NCBI GenBank assembly: GCA_913057195.1
Contig: CAJXNL010000020.1
Location: 1 to 33,404 of the forward strand
Direction: 5' to 3'
DNA: 33,404 bases
Source: an uncultured Wenzhouxiangella sp.
GTDB lineage: Bacteria > Pseudomonadota > Gammaproteobacteria > Xanthomonadales > Wenzhouxiangellaceae
Below the pieces are notes generated by a model. That model was not told the DNA's origin. It saw only the letters and a list, made by a program, of their open reading frames with translations, and did not search any database. This document shows, piece by piece, positions 17,692 through 25,295 of this stretch (positions are counted from its first letter, which is position 1; every line of letters begins with the position of its first letter). Position numbers and translations under genes: made by a program.

Positions 17692-19008
17692 ATGCGATGC
17701 CGCCCCCGTTTTGTTTTGTCTATGCTTTTGCTGATCACGGCCAGCCCTGCGGTGAATGGTTGGGCCCAGACCGATTCGCGCCCGAGCCCCGCGCCTGAGT
17801 GGGTTCAAGAGGTTGACCAACTGCTTGATCAGCGGGCTTATGAGCAGGCACGGCAGCGGCTGACATGGGCCGCGCAGTCCGATGCGGATCCCCAAGTGGT
17901 TGAGACCATGGCCAGGCGAATCGATGCCGCCCAACAGGCGCGGTTGGAGGCGTTAAGCGGCCAGCTTGATGCACTGCTTGAGGACCGCCAGAGCACCAAG
18001 GCCGAACAACTCTTGGTTCAATTGATAGCACTGGGTGCTGAGCAAGACACCATCAAGGCCTACCGTGTCGCGATCGAAAACAGTTTGAAGTATGGTCGAT
18101 ACCAACCCGGTAACGTCTTCCAAGATCCATGGCAGCGTCCCCATCAATCCAATGTTGATCAGAGCCAGCCAAGCCCCACGATGGTGGTGTTGCCTCAAGG
18201 TCGATTCATGATGGGCTCGGCGCGGTTTGAACAAGGCCATCGAACCAATGAGGCGCCACGCCACCGCGTGACCATTCCCTCAGGGTTCGCGATGAGTCAA
18301 ACCGAGATCACCGTGGCTCAATTTCGGGCTTTTGTACAGGCCACCGGGTATCGAACGCACGCCGAGCGAAGTGGCCGTGGCCGAGTTTATGATCCAAAAA
18401 CTCGACGCATCACTCAGCGCCAAGGCATGGACTGGCGCTCAGACTACCGAGGCCAGCCAGCGCTGGACACGCTTCCCGTCGTGCGGGTCTCTTGGAGCGA
18501 TGCGCAGGCGTATGTGGCGTGGCTGTCGCGCATGACCGGGCATCGCTACCGACTGCCGAGTGAGGCTGAGTTTGAATATGCGCTGCGCGCGGGACAGCAA
18601 TGGCGTTTTCCATGGGGCGACGAGCCCCCTCGTGAGCCCGTCGACAACGTGGCTGGTGAGGCCGATCGGTCTCCCACTGGCGCTCAGTGGGCCGTGTCTT
18701 TTCCAAACTTTGGCGATGGGCATTGGGGGCCGGCGCCCGTCGGTGAGTTTCAGCCCAACCGCTTCGGGCTGTACGACACAGGCGGCAATGTCAGTGAGTG
18801 GACTGAGGACTGCTGGCACGACAACTACGTGCGTGCGCCTAAAAACGGCGCGCCGTGGGTGAATCGAGGTTGCGATCAGCGGGTCATTCGGGGCGGTGCG
18901 TGGACATCGACCCCCCTTTTAGCGCGCGCGGCTCATCGCCAAGCTCGATCAAGTGACTGGGCCGATGTCCAGGTGGGGTTTCGAGTGGTGCGAGCGCTCG
19001 AGCCATGA
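17692..19008 (+). CDS. Exported formylglycine-generating-enzyme-like (SUMF1) domain protein
   Basis: The 438-residue protein has a signal peptide (to about residue 25, VNGWAQ), a helical region rich in Gln/Ala/Arg (30-130), and a SUMF1 domain at 164-438 (MVVLPQGRFMMGS ... RLPSEAEFEYALRAG ... GLYDTGGNVSEWTED ... VIRGGAW ... GFRVVRAL). True formylglycine-generating enzymes have catalytic cysteines in the RGGSW...CR segment; here the segment reads LLARAAHRQAR, with no Cys. Only Cys in EDCW and RGCD are present. It is therefore likely a non-catalytic or differently acting relative, not a sulfatase activator. The stop overlaps the CDF exporter start by four bases. The start lacks a clear ribosome binding site. 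Confidence 0.85.
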   Translation: MRCRPRFVLSMLLLITASPAVNGWAQTDSRPSPAPEWVQEVDQLLDQRAYEQARQRLTWAAQSDADPQVVETMARRIDAAQQARLEALSGQLDALLEDRQSTKAEQLLVQLIALGAEQDTIKAYRVAIENSLKYGRYQPGNVFQDPWQRPHQSNVDQSQPSPTMVVLPQGRFMMGSARFEQGHRTNEAPRHRVTIPSGFAMSQTEITVAQFRAFVQATGYRTHAERSGRGRVYDPKTRRITQRQGMDWRSDYRGQPALDTLPVVRVSWSDAQAYVAWLSRMTGHRYRLPSEAEFEYALRAGQQWRFPWGDEPPREPVDNVAGEADRSPTGAQWAVSFPNFGDGHWGPAPVGEFQPNRFGLYDTGGNVSEWTEDCWHDNYVRAPKNGAPWVNRGCDQRVIRGGAWTSTPLLARAAHRQARSSDWADVQVGFRVVRALEP

Positions 19009-20219
19009 CGCACTGGCACTTAGCAAAGCAGGCCCAGCAGGCACCGAGCGGTGATCAGGCGCAGCACGAGCGACGATATCGCCGGATGCGTGAGGTGAGC
19101 CTGGTGGGGTTGTTGGGCAATGCGCTGTTGTCCTCAGTGAAGCTGGCGTTGGGGTGGGTAGCTCAATCGCAATCCTTAATCGCTGATGGCATACACTCAA
19201 TGGCCGATGCGCTGACCGATGTGGCCGTGATGGTCACGGCACGGTTTTCCAACCAAGGCGCCGATGCCGGCCATCCCTATGGCCACGCACGCATTGAGAC
19301 CGCGGCCACAGGTGGCCTGGGTGTGCTGCTGATCGTGACTGGTTCGGGCATCATCTGGGATGCGCTGGTGCGGCTGATGGATCCCGCTCAGTTGCTGATG
19401 CCCAGCGCATTGGCATTGCTGGGGGCTGGGCTGTCCATTGGGGTCAACGAGGGGTTGTATCAATACACGCGCAGGGCGGGTCAAAAGATCAGATCCAGTT
19501 TATTGATCGCCAATGCTTGGCATCACCGCACCGATGCATTGTCCTCAGTGGTGGTGTTGATCGGTGTCGGTGGGGTGTTGCTGGGCTTTGACATGCTCGA
19601 TGCCATTGCGGCGATGGTGGTGGCCATGATGATCCTCCATGTCGGCTGGTCACAGTTGCGTGCGGCGCTCACCGAGCTGGTGGATGCCGGTGTTGAACCG
19701 GACCGGGTTGAGCGGATCAAAGCCGCCATCATGACCGTCCCCGGCGTCGGTCATCCACACCGCCTGCGCACCCGTCGCATGGGCGAGCATGTCTTGGTTG
19801 ATGTCCATGTCGAGGTGCCCGCGACAATCAGCGTGTCAGAGGGCCACCAGTTGGCCGAGCAAGTGCAGGCGCATCTGAAAACCGCCGTGGATGATGTGAG
19901 CGATGTCATTGTCCACATTGATCCGCAGGGACAAGATCAGGTCTGGTTGGACCTGCCTGAACGCGACGTCGCGATCTCTGCGCTCCAAGCGCAGTGGTCG
20001 GCGCGGTTGGGGCCCACTGCCTTGGCGCATCTTCAGTCGGTGACGTTGCACTATTTGAATGGATGCATTGATGCCGATGTGGTTTGGGCGTGGCCGCAGG
20101 CGGATTCCAATGTGCCCCAAAACGAACTTCAGCGCGTCACCGAGGCTTTGCAGGCGGCATCGGAGGCCCTGTCGTGGCTGGGGGCTGTGCGGGTGTCGTT
20201 TGCCCCTTCGTGCGCTTAA
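19005..20219 (+). CDS. Cation diffusion facilitator metal exporter
   Basis: This 404-residue CDF-family transporter exports divalent metals (zinc, iron, cadmium or manganese) by proton antiport. Metal-site motifs are SLIADGIHSMADALTD (TM2) and WHHRTDALSS (TM5). A cytoplasmic ferredoxin-like domain follows (VPGVGHPHRLRTRRMG ... DVIVHIDP). It is about 100 residues longer than E. coli FieF (300), with an extra C-terminal domain of unknown role (about 305-404). The TM2 site reads D-x3-H-x3-D-like rather than a simple FieF DxxxD, so the metal is undetermined. Translationally coupled to the SUMF1-like gene. Confidence 0.93.
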   Translation: MTHWHLAKQAQQAPSGDQAQHERRYRRMREVSLVGLLGNALLSSVKLALGWVAQSQSLIADGIHSMADALTDVAVMVTARFSNQGADAGHPYGHARIETAATGGLGVLLIVTGSGIIWDALVRLMDPAQLLMPSALALLGAGLSIGVNEGLYQYTRRAGQKIRSSLLIANAWHHRTDALSSVVVLIGVGGVLLGFDMLDAIAAMVVAMMILHVGWSQLRAALTELVDAGVEPDRVERIKAAIMTVPGVGHPHRLRTRRMGEHVLVDVHVEVPATISVSEGHQLAEQVQAHLKTAVDDVSDVIVHIDPQGQDQVWLDLPERDVAISALQAQWSARLGPTALAHLQSVTLHYLNGCIDADVVWAWPQADSNVPQNELQRVTEALQAASEALSWLGAVRVSFAPSCA

Positions 20220-20256
20220 TCGTCTCTTAATGGCTTGTTAGGGCACAGGTTAGCGC

Positions 20257-21531
20257 GTGAAGCCTTTCATCGATCGAGTGTGCGCCATCCCGGCGTATGG
20301 TTGGTTTGCGTTTATCGCGGCGCTGGCCTCGTCGTTTGGTCAAACTTTCTTTATTGGGTTATTTGGCGGGCAGCTGCAGGCGACCTTGGCGTTGAGCCCG
20401 GCGGGGTTGGGCTACCTCTACGGCACGGCCACGCTGTTGAGCGGGATACTGATGTTTTGGCTGGGGGCGCTGGCTGACCGGCTGGCATTGCGGCGGGGCA
20501 TTGGCATCAGCTTGGGCGTTTTGGTCTTGGGCTGTATGGCAATGGCGAGCGCCCATCACGCCTTGATGTTGTGGGGCGCCTTTTTTCTGGTGCGCCTGGG
20601 CGGGCAAGGGCTCACGGGTCACTTGGCCATTGTGGCTGCTGCGCGGTATGCCATTGCTCAGCGGGGTCGGACGGTTGCAATGGCCTCTTATGGGTTTATT
20701 CTGGCTGAGGCGATTTTCCCGCTGCTGGTGGCTGCGGCATTGGTCGGCCGCGATTGGCGATTGTTGTGGTGGTTGGCTGCCGGCTTGGTGGCGGTGGTGG
20801 CCTGGCCGGTCCTGCGCGGTTTGGCGCTCAAGTTTGCCGACCTGGATCTGGTGCATGATCAAGCCCGACGCCAAAACAAGGTCGACTTTGGCCCCGCACC
20901 GAGCGCGGAGTTGACCCGCTGGACACTGCTGCGCCAGCCCGCTTTTTACTTGACACTGCCGATGGTGTTGGGCAGTGCCTTTGTGATCACAGCGCTGTTT
21001 CTACATCAGGGCAGCCTGGCTGCCATCAAAGGGTGGGGCTTGGTTGATGTGGGTCGCGCCTTTGTGTTGTTTGCCGTGGCGCAGGCGTGTGCGGCCTTTA
21101 TTGCAGGACGCGTGATCGACGCGTTCGGCTCACTGGGCGTGTTGCGCTTTTTCTTATGGCCCATGGTTGCCAGTGTTGTTGTCTTGGGTTGGTCTGCAGG
21201 GCCGTTCGATGTGTGGGGGGTATTTTTGGGGTTGGGCTTGACGGCGGGTGCAAATGGAGTGGTCTCAGGTGCGGTGTGGGCTGAGCTGTTTGGCGTTCGG
21301 CAGCTTGGGATGATTCGAGGCGTGTATACCGCATTCATGGTGATGGCTTCTGCGATCGCCCCAATGCTTTTGGGTGCTTGGTTATCCGCCGGTGGGACGC
21401 TCGCGCCACTGGCGGGCTTGGCGATCGTCTATGGGGTGGCCTTGCCCCAAGTGTTGGTGGGGGCGATACAAAGAAATAAAGACGCGGCTCGCTCAGGATC
21501 GACAGACAACTCAGGATCGACAGACAGCTGA
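20257..21531 (+). CDS. Major facilitator superfamily transporter
   Basis: The 424-residue protein has about twelve hydrophobic segments with an MFS layout and the loop 2-3 motif GALADRLALRRG. The start is GTG 20257 with ACAGG a few bases upstream. It lies 37 bases after the CDF gene on the same strand, perhaps in one operon, but no substrate can be inferred. The C-terminus contains a perfect-type tandem repeat SGSTDN-SGSTDS just before the stop, created by an 18-base duplication. Confidence 0.88.
   Translation: MKPFIDRVCAIPAYGWFAFIAALASSFGQTFFIGLFGGQLQATLALSPAGLGYLYGTATLLSGILMFWLGALADRLALRRGIGISLGVLVLGCMAMASAHHALMLWGAFFLVRLGGQGLTGHLAIVAAARYAIAQRGRTVAMASYGFILAEAIFPLLVAAALVGRDWRLLWWLAAGLVAVVAWPVLRGLALKFADLDLVHDQARRQNKVDFGPAPSAELTRWTLLRQPAFYLTLPMVLGSAFVITALFLHQGSLAAIKGWGLVDVGRAFVLFAVAQACAAFIAGRVIDAFGSLGVLRFFLWPMVASVVVLGWSAGPFDVWGVFLGLGLTAGANGVVSGAVWAELFGVRQLGMIRGVYTAFMVMASAIAPMLLGAWLSAGGTLAPLAGLAIVYGVALPQVLVGAIQRNKDAARSGSTDNSGSTDS
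21493..21528 (+). repeat. 18-base tandem duplication at the end of the MFS gene
   Basis: TCAGGATCGACAGACAAC (21493-21510) is followed directly by TCAGGATCGACAGACAGC (21511-21528), one mismatch. It encodes SGSTD repeats and ends at the stop codon, nine bases from the 3' end of tRNA-Leu. Confidence 0.85.
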
Positions 21532-21536
21532 ATCCG

Positions 21537-21623
21537 TGGTGCCGGGGGGGGGAATCGAACCCCCACTCTGTCTCCAGAACCGGATTTTGAATCCGGCGCG
21601 TCTACCAGTTCCGCCACCCCGGC
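21537..21623 (-). tRNA. tRNA-Leu (CAA)
   Basis: The 87-base minus-strand cloverleaf has acceptor GCCGGGG paired with CCCCGGC, discriminator A and an encoded CCA. The anticodon stem-loop CCGGA-TTCAAAA-TCCGG gives CAA (leucine). The long variable arm is typical of class II tRNA. The C9 run on this strand is the T-stem merging into the acceptor. It lies 41 bases after the cysteine dioxygenase stop on the same strand. Confidence 0.96.
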
Positions 21624-21664
21624 CAGGATGACCCGCTATTCTAACTTAGTTTCTGGCCCGAGTG

Positions 21665-22249
21665 CTAGGCGGCATCCAAGCTCAGAGACTTCTCAATGCG
21701 GTCGTACCAACCAGCCTCATCGCCTTGGACGGGTTGAAAAACGCAGCAGTGCTCGAGCGCGTCGGCATAGACATGAATCGTGACCGCCGTTGCTTCATTG
21801 GAAGGATTGGCGATGGTGTGATACTCGTGGGGTGGGATGAGGCTGCCTGCGCTCCCAGGGCCGGCACGCATGGTGGTGCGGGGCTCGAATCGAACTTGTG
21901 AACCGGCGTCTTCCATCATTTCGTATTGGACCACCTCGATTTGGCCATGCCAGACCGCTTCCACGCACCACAGCCCGTCGTGATCGTGGATGGGCGTGCC
22001 CTGCAAAGGGCCCCAAGTCATGGCCATAATGGTGTAGCCCAAGTCGTGATCGCGGTGGATGAGGCGGCGCGCGTACTGATCGCTGTCATTGACAAAGACC
22101 TCATCAGGCAGTTGGACCCGGTTGTCATTCATCAGCTGGCACAGGGCCTCGCGCACATTCTCGGTGATGGTGGCATCGCCACCGCCCGCCTGAATCGCTG
22201 CTGTGATCTGTTCGACCATGACCGCTTTGCCCATCAAATCTATCGTCAC
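21665..22249 (-). CDS. Cysteine dioxygenase-family thiol dioxygenase
   Basis: This 194-residue cupin iron enzyme of the cysteine dioxygenase family oxidises cysteine (or a similar thiol) to a sulfinate. Residues line up with mammalian CDO: iron ligands His88, His90 (IHDHDG) and His144 (EYHTIAN); Arg61 (YARR) for the substrate carboxylate; the thioether pair Cys95 and Tyr161; and His159 in HVY. Having Arg rather than Gln at 61 favours true cysteine dioxygenase over mercaptopropionate dioxygenase. GTG 22249 is chosen because CGGAGG lies eight bases upstream and it overlaps the previous stop as GTGA; upstream GTG 22258 overlaps that site. Confidence 0.88.
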   Translation of the reverse strand: MTIDLMGKAVMVEQITAAIQAGGGDATITENVREALCQLMNDNRVQLPDEVFVNDSDQYARRLIHRDHDLGYTIMAMTWGPLQGTPIHDHDGLWCVEAVWHGQIEVVQYEMMEDAGSQVRFEPRTTMRAGPGSAGSLIPPHEYHTIANPSNEATAVTIHVYADALEHCCVFQPVQGDEAGWYDRIEKSLSLDAA

Positions 22250-23331
22250 GCTAACCACCTCCGAATCGGCGTTTGGAACGCCTTTGAGTCTACCAAAAAA
22301 GCATCGTGGCCTTTGTTTGAGTTGATCGCTTCAAACTGGGCGTGGCCACCGCCAGCGTCGATGGCCAATGCCAGGGCCCGCTGCTGTTTGAGGGGGAAGA
22401 GCAGATCTGAAGCCACGCCCAGCACCAACGCATCGCCTTGAAAGCAGCGAGTGAACATGGCCTCCAGACTCGCGTCTTGATCACTGGCGTCGAAAGCATC
22501 CATCGCTTGCGAGAGATACAGATACGCGCACGGATCAAATTGCCCGATAAAGCGCTCAGCCTGCGTCTCGAGATAGGCCTCGACCTCAAAGCGCAGTCGA
22601 AAAGGGCGTGCCTTCATTTGGGTTTGGTGCCTTCGGCCGAAGCGCTCTGCCCATTCTTCAGCCGAGCGATAGGTGATCATCCCGAGTTTGCGCGCCATGC
22701 GCATGCCCGCATCGGGGCCACGGTCAGTGTCATATTGGCCCGCTTGAAATTGAGGGTCGGTCAGGATGGCTTCTCGCTGCAGCGCGCGCAGGGCGAGCGC
22801 AAACGGCTCGCTTGCTGCGGTGGTGGAGATCAATCCCAGGCGCTGGGCGCTGTGGGGGTGGGATTTGAGGTAGGCCAGGGCGATCATTCCGCCCATTGAA
22901 GGACCCATCACGGCCGCGAGCCGCTCGATGCCCAGCGCCTCCACCAGCCGATGAGCGGCGTTGGCGGTATCCTCCATGGCAATTTCGGGGAAATCCAACC
23001 GCCAGGGTTGACCTGTGTTGGGATGGGGGCTGGCCGGCCCTGTCGAGCCAAAACAAGAACCGACGGCATTGATGCACATCACAAAGTACCGATCGGTGTC
23101 GATTGCGCGCCCCGGCCCGATGATGGCTTCCCACCACCCTGGACTGTTGTCGCGGTCGCTGGCGGCGGCGTGCGCGCTGGCGGAGAGTCCCGTAAACAGC
23201 AAGAGCGCATTCGATCGATCCGCATTGAGCTTGCCCCAGGACTCCCAAGCCAGGCTTAACCCAGGCAAGCGCCCGCCGCGATACAAAGACACGACGTCGG
23301 TGGTCTCATAAATCTGCGTGGCCGGGGTCAT
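22246..23331 (-). CDS. MetX-like O-acyltransferase, probably serine O-succinyltransferase type
   Basis: This 361-residue alpha/beta-hydrolase of the homoserine O-acetyltransferase (MetX) family transfers an acyl group to homoserine or serine. The catalytic triad is Ser145 (GPSMGG), Asp309 (ASDLLFPL) and His342 (KGHDAF). The segment GSCFGSTGPAS (91-101) resembles the serine-succinylating branch rather than the GGCxGTTGPSS of homoserine enzymes; this assignment is from memory of the family. ATG 23331 is chosen for GGAA about six bases upstream; the frame extends to TTG 23355. Coupling to a cysteine dioxygenase fits a cysteine role. No metW follows, unlike typical metX loci. Confidence 0.82.
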   Translation of the reverse strand: MTPATQIYETTDVVSLYRGGRLPGLSLAWESWGKLNADRSNALLLFTGLSASAHAAASDRDNSPGWWEAIIGPGRAIDTDRYFVMCINAVGSCFGSTGPASPHPNTGQPWRLDFPEIAMEDTANAAHRLVEALGIERLAAVMGPSMGGMIALAYLKSHPHSAQRLGLISTTAASEPFALALRALQREAILTDPQFQAGQYDTDRGPDAGMRMARKLGMITYRSAEEWAERFGRRHQTQMKARPFRLRFEVEAYLETQAERFIGQFDPCAYLYLSQAMDAFDASDQDASLEAMFTRCFQGDALVLGVASDLLFPLKQQRALALAIDAGGGHAQFEAINSNKGHDAFLVDSKAFQTPIRRWLA

Positions 23332-23405
23332 CACCGCTTCCGTTGTGAACGCCAAAACTCGATTCTAGCGTGTTTGTTGACCTCAAGCCCATCCGTGGCA
23401 CCGGC

Positions 23406-23431
23406 GGCCGTCAAGGCGGACCTTGATGGCC
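23406..23431. promoter_or_regulatory. 11-bp inverted repeat in the divergent gap
   Basis: GGCCGTCAAGG (23406-23416), CGGA loop, CCTTGATGGCC (23421-23431) form an 11-bp stem with a single G-U pair. It lies between the acyltransferase and photolyase starts with no T-run on either side, so it is more likely an operator or leader structure than a terminator. Confidence 0.55.
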
Positions 23432-23471
23432 GGCATGCTAGCCTTGGTCCTTTATAAACAGGAGCACGCAC

Positions 23472-24998
23472 ATGGCGCGTTTGGGGCTTATTTTGGGTGA
23501 TCAGCTCAATGCCAATCACGCTGTATTGGACGCGCTGGATGCTGAGCGCGATCGATTGGCGATGGGCGAGATTGTGGATGAGGCCAGCTATGTGCCCCAC
23601 CACGTCAAAAAGATTGTGCTGGTCTTTGCAGCGATGCGCCACCGCGCCCGCGAGCTTCAAAATCAAGGCTGGACCGTCGATTATCATCTGTTTGACTCGA
23701 ACAGTGAGATACGGAGTTTTGGGGGCTTGCTGGATCAGGCCGTGGCCGCTCATGACATCGATGAGGTGTTGATCGCCCAGCCCGGTGAGTGGCGGGTGCT
23801 TGAGCACCTGCAGAACTGGGCCGGTGAGCGGGGGGTGAAGTTGACCGTGCTGCCCGATCGGCGGTTTGTGTCTGAGCTCGACGATTTCAACGACTGGGCG
23901 GCGGGCAAAAAGCAGCTCAGAATGGAGTTTTTCTATCGACAGGTTCGCCAGCGCACCGGACTTTTGATGGCCGATGGCGAGCCGGTGGGTGGGGTCTGGA
24001 ATCTCGATGCCGAAAACCGGAAAAAATGGTCAGGCGATCCGCCGGCGCCGAGAGTCAAAGGATTTGAGCCCGATGACATCACCCAGGCGGTCATTGATTT
24101 GGTGGGCGCCCAATTGAAAGGTTTTGGATCGATTGAAGGGTTTGATTACCCGGTCACACGACAACAGGCGCAGGCGGCGCTGGTGGATTTCATTGAGAAT
24201 CGGCTGGCGTATTTTGGTGACTATCAAGATGCCCTGGACGATGGGGAGGATTATCTATTCCACTCCAGGTTGTCGGCGTCGCTGAATATTGGCTTGCTGG
24301 ATCCCATGGATGTGTGCCGGGCGGCCGAGCAAGCGTATGGCCAAGGTGATGCGCCCTTGAATGCGGTCGAGGGGTTCATCCGCCAAATCATTGGCTGGCG
24401 GGAGTTCATCCGTGGGATCTATTGGTATCTCATGCCTGAGTATGCTCAAAGAAACACTTTGGGCCATGATCAGCCTTTGCCTGAGTGGTATTGGAGTGGC
24501 GAGACGCAGATGCGGTGTTTGGCCAAGGCGGTGGATCAGACTCGACGCGAGGCTTATGCCCATCACATCCAGCGGCTGATGGTGACTGGGAACTTTGCAC
24601 TGCTGTTGGGGGTGCTGCCCAAAGAGATTTGTGATTGGTATCTGGCGGTGTACATCGATGCTTATGAATGGGTTGAGCTCCCCAACACCTTGGGGATGGT
24701 GATGCACGCCGACGGCGGGGTGGTGGGGTCCAAGCCGTATGCAGCCAGCGGCAAGTACATCGAGCGGATGGGCAATCATTGCAAGCACTGCCGATACAAG
24801 GTTAAAGACACGCTTGGAGAGGATGCGTGCCCATTCAACGCGCTGTATTGGGACTTTTTGATGCGCCATCGGGAAGACTTCGAGTCAAACAACCGAATGC
24901 GGATGATGTATCGGAACGTGGATCGGATGGACGAGGAAAAACAGTCGGCGATTCAGGCGCGCGCTGAATGGATCCGTATTCACATCAATGATTTGTAG
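23472..24998 (+). CDS. FeS-containing bacterial cryptochrome/photolyase (PhrB/CryB type)
   Basis: The 508-residue flavoprotein belongs to the iron-sulfur bacterial cryptochrome/photolyase branch, whose studied members repair (6-4) photoproducts with blue light. The N-terminal alpha/beta antenna domain begins ARLGLILGDQLN. The four cluster cysteines are C349 (MRCLAK), C437 and C440 (CKHC) and C453 (DACPF), each one less than the Agrobacterium PhrB numbers as I recall them. The FAD pocket region includes WREFIRGIYW and GNFALLLG. ATG 23472 has AGGAG well placed. It is divergent from the acyltransferase. Confidence 0.93.
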   Translation: MARLGLILGDQLNANHAVLDALDAERDRLAMGEIVDEASYVPHHVKKIVLVFAAMRHRARELQNQGWTVDYHLFDSNSEIRSFGGLLDQAVAAHDIDEVLIAQPGEWRVLEHLQNWAGERGVKLTVLPDRRFVSELDDFNDWAAGKKQLRMEFFYRQVRQRTGLLMADGEPVGGVWNLDAENRKKWSGDPPAPRVKGFEPDDITQAVIDLVGAQLKGFGSIEGFDYPVTRQQAQAALVDFIENRLAYFGDYQDALDDGEDYLFHSRLSASLNIGLLDPMDVCRAAEQAYGQGDAPLNAVEGFIRQIIGWREFIRGIYWYLMPEYAQRNTLGHDQPLPEWYWSGETQMRCLAKAVDQTRREAYAHHIQRLMVTGNFALLLGVLPKEICDWYLAVYIDAYEWVELPNTLGMVMHADGGVVGSKPYAASGKYIERMGNHCKHCRYKVKDTLGEDACPFNALYWDFLMRHREDFESNNRMRMMYRNVDRMDEEKQSAIQARAEWIRIHINDL

Positions 24999-25131
24999 CC
25001 TTTTCTTATAAACAATCTGAGATATCTACGATAGAGGTGCTGCCATGTCTTCACCACGTCTGGTGCACAGCGCTGGCACTGCCTTTCGTGCGGTGATTTG
25101 AGTTTCATTGTGTTGTGGTTAAGGCATGTGT

Positions 25132-25148
25132 TTGGCACTGACTTTGGG
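25132..25148 (+). promoter_or_regulatory. Weak sigma-54-like promoter before the giant surface gene
   Basis: TTGGCACTGACTTTGGG keeps the -24 TGGCAC element and correct spacing to TTG, but the -12 GC is GG. It is a near match only. The rest of the 297-base gap after the photolyase is AT-richer than its surroundings and has no gene. Confidence 0.25.
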
Positions 25149-25163
25149 TCGGTATGCGGTTTT

Positions 25164-25240
25164 TTGTAGTTTTGCGAAAAAATTGTAGTTTTGGGAACCG
25201 ATTTTGTGGTTTTGCGACACATTCTTGTAGTTCTGAGAAA
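25164..25240 (+). repeat. Four imperfect 16-base direct repeats at 19-21 base spacing
   Basis: Copies start at 25164 (TTGTAGTTTTGCGAAA), 25183 (TTGTAGTTTTGGGAAC), 25204 (TTGTGGTTTTGCGACA) and 25225 (TTGTAGTTCTGAGAAA). Start-to-start distances are 19, 21 and 21 bases, about two DNA turns. They end 55 bases before the giant gene start. Confidence 0.75.
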
Positions 25241-25295
25241 CTGCATCATTGCAGCTTTAGCAAAATGATGGACGTCAAACACTGGGGTTTGCGGT

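Noticed and set aside
21541-21552. G-run near the end of the MFS gene as a slippage tract
   Set aside because: It is the T-stem and acceptor of tRNA-Leu on the other strand.
23453-23458. TATAAA as the photolyase -10 box
   Set aside because: It would place the transcription start at or inside the ribosome binding site, and no -35 is correctly spaced.
25164-25240. CRISPR array
   Set aside because: The repeats are imperfect, the intervals between them are only 3-5 bases, and no cas genes are present.
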